A stretch of 64,000 nt of DNA, from contig CAMQGK010000318.1 in the NCBI GenBank assembly GCA_947000775.1, positions 3,099,501 to 3,163,500 on the forward strand, read 5' to 3'. The translations under genes were made by a program, and so were the position numbers. Shown in pieces: positions 59,340-64,000 of this stretch. Position 1 is the stretch's first letter, and every line of letters starts with the position of its first letter. Source of the DNA: Pterois miles. Taxonomy: Eukaryota > Chordata > Actinopteri > Perciformes > Scorpaenidae. The notes beneath the pieces were generated by a model that did no database searches, was not told the DNA's origin, and saw only the letters and a list, made by a program, of their open reading frames with translations.

Positions 59340-60400
59340 TTTCGTTCATGCTGTGGTTAAAGAGACTGAAAGTTGTCCCTATGTACGACCTCAGTCCCCT
59401 CACCCAGCACTTGTCGATTGATCTGAGATGTCGTTTGTATCTGATGTGTTTCTCTAATTAAGATCAGGGGAGAATCGTTGGCATTGAGCGGCTCCATGCG
59501 CCCATCGATTGGACGGGGAGGAGATAGTGTGGACAGGAAGTGGCAGGAATCAGACTGATAGGTCGAGCCGCAGCGACACCAGACCAAGTAAGATGGACCG
59601 TATAACCTCATCTCAGGTGCAATCTATCGGAAGTTTCCCATCATATCGTGGTTTAGGTGACTTGCCGAATAAGAGAGCGCTGCGTTCGTTTTTCCAAATA
59701 TGGTGCCTGTGACCTTCTAACTATAGCATCGCTTGTGGAAGCCCCAGGCTGTTAAGATCATAAATTTCCTATTTTCATGTTGCAGCTGTAATTAGCGATT
59801 TTTGCTGCTGATCTGCATCTATTGTAATCCATAACACAGTATTCACTACATTTTAACGGAGAGCATTGACAACTGGAGATCAACGGCACACGGTCTTAAG
59901 TTCTGATGGTGGTACAATAAGCATCACCTCCTCTAAACACTTCAGCATCACATCCTGCTGCTTTAAATGAGCAATTGATCAGCTCTTTTGGAACATGAAC
60001 AGGGCGTCTTCATGTCCAGTTGAAATGTCTTTAAACGCTCAATAGTCCAGGAGAAACGAAGGCAAATTGACTTATCTCGCTTTCATGTATCAATACTCCA
60101 GATGGTGTATTTTCACAAATAAGGAAAAAGTAAAACAGTTTAGAAAGTTTTGCCCGTACTTTATTTTAGCCTGAGCTGAGCATAATGCAAAGTAAGTGTT
60201 TGGATTGTGGAATGTGCAGAAGCGAAGGCGTGAATCCCTTCCAGGCCACCGCCACCACCGGAGGCACATCCCCATTGGCTGCCTCCAGGAGATTAAAGAG
60301 AATAATTGCCAGCTGATTGGCTGTTTAATTTTTCATGGACCTTTGATGCACAGGGTGTTTGTATTACCTTTATCAGCAGGCATAATAATGGGATAGAGTT
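59340..60400. promoter_or_regulatory. Enhancer-like block, 1 kb
   Basis: Continuous high-complexity sequence without repeats: GATCGATT-type sites (GTCGATTGATCTGAG about 59413, CCCATCGATTGGACG about 59499), CTGTAATTAGCGATTTTTGC (about 59788), GAGCAATTGATCAGC (about 59969) and CTGATTGGCTGTTTAATTTT (about 60312). No splice-supported exon. One of the best compositional candidates in the window for conserved regulatory DNA. Confidence 0.4.
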
Positions 60401-60728
60401 TGACACACTTAAGTAAAACAGGCTTCTTCACAGAGCGGAGGAGCTGCTACTCTTCGTCTCAGCAGAAACTAACAGACTGCAGTGTTTCTCGTCAGTGCTG
60501 TACAGAATGATGCACCAACATTTTAAAACATTAGCTCATGAATTACAATCAAAGAAAAGGTCATTGTGTCCATATGTAGTTGCCACAGACAGACTGACCA
60601 GGAAAACACAGTACAATATATTAATATTAGTGCACAGAGAATATTGTAATTTAAATGCAAATTCATGTTTTGACAGTTGTTCATTAAACTATACGGAAAG
60701 TTTTGACAGTGTCGTTTTTTTATTGGAT
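60401..60728. other. Non-coding sequence
   Basis: Unique, AT-rich. One octamer ATGCAAAT at 60655-60662. Confidence 0.5.
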
Positions 60729-60741
60729 TGGATTTTAGTTG

Positions 60742-61115
60742 GGCTGCACGGTGGTGCAGTGGTTAGCGCTGTCGCCTCACAGCAAGAGGGTCGCAGGTTC
60801 GATTCCAGCTTGTGGCTCTTCTGTGTGGAGTTTGCATGTTCTCCCCGTGTAAGCGTGGGTTCTCTCCGGGTACTCCGGCTTCCTCCCACCATCCAAAGAC
60901 ATGCTGTTTAGGTTAATTGATTACTCTAAATTGCCCGTAGGTGTGGATGTGAGCGTGAATGGTTGTCTGTCTATATGTTGTCTGTCTCTATGTGCCCTGC
61001 GATGGACTGGCGACCTGTCCAGGGTGTACCCTGCCTTCGCCCTATGCCAGCTGGGATCGGCTCCAGCCCCCCCGCGACCCCTAACGGGATAAGCGGTTGA
61101 CGATGGATGGATGGA
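60742..61115 (+). mobile_element. tRNA-derived SINE, near full length, with target duplication
   Basis: A-box TGGTGCAGTGG (60752-60762) and B-box GGTTCGATTCC (60796-60806) form a Pol III promoter. The body has the widespread teleost blocks GTGGAGTTTGCATGTTCTCC, CCAAAGACATGC, GATGGACTGGCGACCTGTCC and GGGATAAGCGG. It ends in a GATG/GGAT tetranucleotide tail. The 13-bp repeat TGGATTTTAGTTG flanks it at 60729-60741 and 61116-61128, so insertion was by target-primed reverse transcription and is fairly recent. Confidence 0.9.
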
Positions 61116-61258
61116 TGGATTTTAGTTGATGGTGTTTCTAATATTTTTATTCTCCTACATACGTATGTAAAACTACAGCCTCGAATCGAACCATTGCAAA
61201 CTGCTAAGGTAGTCCGGCATGCACAAGAAGGCGTATGAATTTCATGATAATGTACAAT

Positions 61259-61611
61259 GGGGCAGTAGCTCAGTCTGTAGGCAGTAGCTCAGTCTGTAGG
61301 GAGTTGGCTTGGGAACCGGAGGGTCACCGGTTCAAGTCCCGACATGGACCAAAAACTGAGTGTGAACTGGTAGCTGGAGAGGTGCCAGTTTACCTCTTGG
61401 GCACTGCCGAGGTGCCCCTGAGCAAGGCACCAAACCCCCAACTGCTCGGGGCGCTTGTCAGGAGCAGCCCCCTCACTCTGACGTCTCTCCATTAATGCAT
61501 GTATGTGTGTTTCAGGTCTGCATGTACCATGTATGAGTTTAACAGAGTGTAAATTGAATTTCCCCATTGTGGGACTAATAAAGGTAGATCTTCTTCTTCT
61601 TCTTCTTCTTC
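61259..61611 (+). mobile_element. tRNA-derived SINE with duplicated A-box region and (TTC)n tail
   Basis: The 19-bp unit GGCAGTAGCTCAGTCTGTA occurs twice in tandem (61261-61279, 61280-61298), doubling the A-box. The B-box is CACCGGTTCAAGTCCC. The body has AGGTGCCCCTGAGCAAGGCA. The LINE-like 3' tail has ATTTCCCCATTGTGGGACTA and ATAAAGG, ending in (TTC)7. AATGTACAAT before and AACGTACAAT shortly after the element may be remnants of a target duplication. Confidence 0.88.
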
Positions 61612-61754
61612 AAGGCGTTCAACGTACAATAAAAAGCAGGAAAGGTGGATGGGAGGAGATGAGGATTAGTCCAACAAACACTCAAATTTTAACCAGTGGA
61701 CAGGTGTTTTGTTTTGGACGTTTGTCATGTTTGTGATGTGTTTGCCGTAGCTAT
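61612..61754. other. Short non-coding spacer
   Basis: Unique sequence. Confidence 0.4.
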
Positions 61755-61960
61755 GTTACATTGTAGTTACTTGCTTTAAGCCCGACCTTGATGTTTTTCC
61801 TAAACCGCAGTGGTTTTGTTGCCTAAACCTATTTGCAGACGTTACAGTCGCGTTGTGTGGCGTACAGCCGACTCACGAAAAGGCTACAGTGCGTCCTCAT
61901 GACATGCCAAACGGCCGTGTAATGTCGTGCTATTCATACGCTTTTCTTTGAGACCAGCAG
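61755..61960 (-). repeat. AACCTAA-family repeat fragment, minus strand
   Basis: On the minus strand: TGGTCTCAAAGAAAAGCG, then ATGACATGCC-type sequence reversed, then ATAGGTTTAGGCAACAAAAC and GCGGTTTAGGAAAA. This matches the common teleost pattern GGTCTCA...AGGTTTAGG seen elsewhere in the window. No coding. Confidence 0.5.
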
Positions 61961-62689
61961 CAGGCTCAACAAAAACTGAACACTTCAAGTGAGGTAGTGT
62001 TTAATACATGGCTGTTGTATTGCAGGTGACTGTTTTCCGGCCAGTCTGTATGCCTGTATGTAAAAAGGTAGCTGCCTGTTTGAAATGTTATCCCTGAACA
62101 TTATGTTTAATTTCAAATTTAGGGAATCATCTGTTCTCCAGCATAAAGTGTGTTTTACCATCTCTTTGAAAGCAGTATGAAAGTACAGGAGAGCTAGTGG
62201 TGCCAGCTCCTTCCAGATCAGGGACAGCTGCAGTTGACAGTCCCATGTTCATACCTCTGCCTGGTGACACTAATCTCTTCCTGTAGGTGACCTACCTCCT
62301 CATCCCCAATCTGCCTGTGTGTAGGTGTGTGTGTGTGTTGTGTGATGGTTGCAGCGCATGTCTCCTCTGCGGTTCCGCTTCGGAGGTCCAGGAACGGTGA
62401 GCTTCTCATGGTTGTCACTTTGAGGTGGGAGAGCAATCATTTCCTTGGACAACAGTCCCATCCTCATCCCTGCTCCCCGCCCGCTCGGATTAGTTCCTCT
62501 CGCTGAGAAGATTTGCATCCAAAATATTTTCTCCTTATTTATTTTTTCTCCATTTTTTTTCCTCCTCCTGTTTTCTTTTCTTTACATCGTCTACCATCTG
62601 TGTCTCTTTTTCCTCTGCCCTTCTTCGTTTCCTCCTCCTCTTCGTTTTCCCCGGGACGCTGTAGAGCATTTTATTACAGTTGTCAGAAA
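61961..62689. other. Non-coding, pyrimidine-rich at its end
   Basis: GT-rich patch at 62315-62345 and a T/C-rich tract at 62520-62650. No exon called. Confidence 0.5.
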
Positions 62690-63029
62690 GAGTAGCAATT
62701 CTATTGTGGGGTGATTACGACAGGGTGTTTTACCCGCAGATCACCAGAGCAATTAAAATCTGTAAATAAGGCTACCCATGATGCCTCAGTCCAAACAATG
62801 GGGTCCCGTAGGAAGTGTTTGTTTGAAGGAGAACTGTGGAACAGAGAGTTTCTCTCTCTCTTTGACTCTGACTCTCTCTCTCATTAATTAGGAGACGCTC
62901 CTTCAACCCGACACGGTTGTGTCGATGGGCAGCTTTGCACAATCGCAGTGACACATATTTCAGACACAAGATGAAGTTGTTTACTTTTGTGTAAGACCTC
63001 GCATTACGCCACTGTACTTTGTTTTGCAG
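62690..63029. promoter_or_regulatory. Possible conserved element upstream of candidate exon
   Basis: Contains GAGCAATTAAAATC (about 62749), CAAACAATGGGG (SOX-type core, about 62794), CTCATTAATTAGGAG (about 62880) and TGTTTAC (about 62980). No repeat. It ends at the candidate acceptor TTGTTTTGCAG. Confidence 0.3.
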
Positions 63030-63173
63030 CATGGCAAAGATAAGGCGGGGCCTACTGTAATTGTGCAAGCTACAGCTGTTAGGAAGAGGAAAGAGAGAGG
63101 CCTGCACCAGCTACTGTTGCAGACACACACACAAAATGTCACACATGGAGGTTGAATTTGAAGGATTTGTGAG
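63030..63173 (+). CDS. Candidate 5' exon with start codon
   Basis: 144 bp between an acceptor (GTACTTTGTTTTGCAG, ending 63029) and a strong donor, GTGAG|GTAAGA (63174). No frame is open throughout. An ATG at 63136 (A at -3), with a second at 63145, opens a frame to the donor: MSHMEVEFEGFV plus two bases. It would therefore be a 5' exon that is mostly untranslated. An upstream ATG at 63031 opens a short frame ending in TAA. Family not recognised. A chance pairing is possible. Confidence 0.25.
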
Positions 63174-63659
63174 GTAAGAGATTGTGAAATCATGGTGGGA
63201 ACATATGCAAAGTGGAATTTGTTGTCCTGTTTGAACAGTAATTTGCAGAAATCTGACACCATATAATTATTGAAAAAATATTTCTGATTGCTCTGTTTGT
63301 CTTTTGGCCTGCTTTTCTTCTAATCACTTGGCAGTTCATCACATCTGTACTCTGGCATAACCAGAGGACAATGCTGCCAGATAACCAACAGAAAGCTGCC
63401 AGAGACTGTCATACTCCTTGAATGAACATCTTAATTCGGGCTTAAGCTAACCATTAGCACAGAGAGCTATTTTAATTCTGGTTTAGTCTCTTAACTGGGA
63501 TTGCCACTAACTACCTGGTTCACAGCAGTTCAAAAAGTGATGCAAGCAACCCCCGAACGCCTCAACTACTTTTTTGGTGTTTCGTTTTCTTTGTAGAGAC
63601 AAAAGGGTTCTTTGTAGTTTCGTGGGAAGACATGTGGAACATGTCATGTATTTGGTGTC
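63174..63659. other. Non-coding sequence
   Basis: Unique. No features supported. Confidence 0.45.
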
Positions 63660-63679
63660 AGGATGTGCGCGTACCGCTT

Positions 63680-63745
63680 CCGCAAAACCCGCCCCCACCA
63701 CCGCTTCATAAATTACTCACGAGCGGAGTTTGGGCAGGTTGGAGC
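63680..63745 (+). promoter_or_regulatory. Candidate core promoter
   Basis: A GC-box/KLF-type motif ACCCGCCCCCACC (63687-63699) is followed by a TATA-like CATAAAT (63707-63713). Transcription would start near 63735-63745, about 55-60 nt before the ATG at 63798. Spacing and composition fit a vertebrate TATA promoter. There is no CpG island in the part visible. Confidence 0.3.
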
Positions 63746-63797
63746 AGAGGAGCCAGACAGATAGAAGGAGGGACCGTGGGAGTGTTGTAGCACTGCG

Positions 63798-64000
63798 ATG
63801 ATGCCAGGCTCCGTGGGCCTCACCAGAGGCTATATGCCTTACCAAGATCCTGTTTACAGTCAGCCAAAGAAGCTGCCAGCCACCCATTTCCATAACGCTG
63901 CCTGCGGTCCTCTGCGGAAACTAATCTCTCTCTGCCGGAGATGCACCATGATGCCGCCTGCTCTGTACCCATCTCACTTTGCATTCTGTATCTTGCATTT
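63798..64000 (+). CDS. Candidate first coding exon, truncated by window end
   Basis: ATGATG opens 67 codons without a stop to the window edge. An in-frame TAG at 63762-63764 precedes it and -3 is G. The peptide starts MMPGSVGLTRGYMPYQDPVY and continues SQPKKLPATHFHNAACG. Later it has a CRRC motif and a Pro/Tyr/His-containing segment. The composition resembles the low-complexity N-terminus of a regulatory protein, but I recognise no family. No strong donor is seen before the end, so the exon either continues or ends at a weak GT. It may also be untranslated. Confidence 0.3.
   Translation, partial: MMPGSVGLTRGYMPYQDPVYSQPKKLPATHFHNAACGPLRKLISLCRRCTMMPPALYPSHFAFCILH

Noticed and set aside
1..64000. 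CRISPR arrays, operons, rRNA genes, viral genes
   Set aside because: None seen. Repeat spacing, composition and element types are those of a vertebrate nuclear genome. No retroviral or large DNA-virus reading frame was recognised.

Overview
This is a vertebrate nuclear window, almost certainly from a ray-finned fish and probably a percomorph. The evidence is long (CA)n/(GT)n microsatellites, tRNA-headed SINEs of teleost type, short hAT-like and TTAA-flanked inverted-repeat elements, and AACCTAA-rich repeats common in percomorph genomes. There is no operon-like packing, no prokaryotic gene, no rRNA, no functional tRNA and no CRISPR. No complete protein-coding gene can be assembled. The window looks like a gene desert or a very long intron.

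Layout. 1-7900: unique sequence with scattered repeats, an AACCTAA-family repeat (2290-2700), a decayed retrotransposon-tail-like stretch (4260-4700), a candidate exon (4885-5012) and CA tracts. 7900-30600 is the transposon-rich part. It holds a foldback family (7920-8425, 19248-19581, 28246-29093), hAT-like MITEs (9328, 10835, 17879, 22190), SINEs (11400, 30285), a CGTCA-type element (26130), and candidate exons at 8900, 11751 and 18389. 30600-40000 is mostly unique, with a (GT)40 array (33902) and a 42-bp minisatellite (34418). 40000-63000 is mostly unique, rich in TAATTA/AATTAA cores and other developmental factor motifs, and resembles conserved non-coding enhancer blocks. It is interrupted by a few elements (41642, 43640, 49565, 51605, 57470) and two adjacent SINEs (60742, 61259).

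The last kilobase may be the 5' end of a transcription unit on the + strand. It has a candidate exon (63030-63173), a GC-box/TATA-like promoter (about 63687-63713) and an ATG at 63798. That ATG opens a frame running off the window, with an in-frame stop just upstream.

Most reading frames above 60 codons are chance or repeat-derived (poly Cys-Val or His-Thr from dinucleotide arrays, or foldback arms). Exon calls rest only on splice-site strength and open frame, so they are low confidence. Enhancer-like calls rest on composition and motifs, because conservation could not be tested. The strongest direct observations are the transposable elements: a TTAA-flanked foldback element with arms of about 400 bp, one internal module shared by two MITE types, and SINEs carrying tandemly multiplied Pol III promoter boxes.
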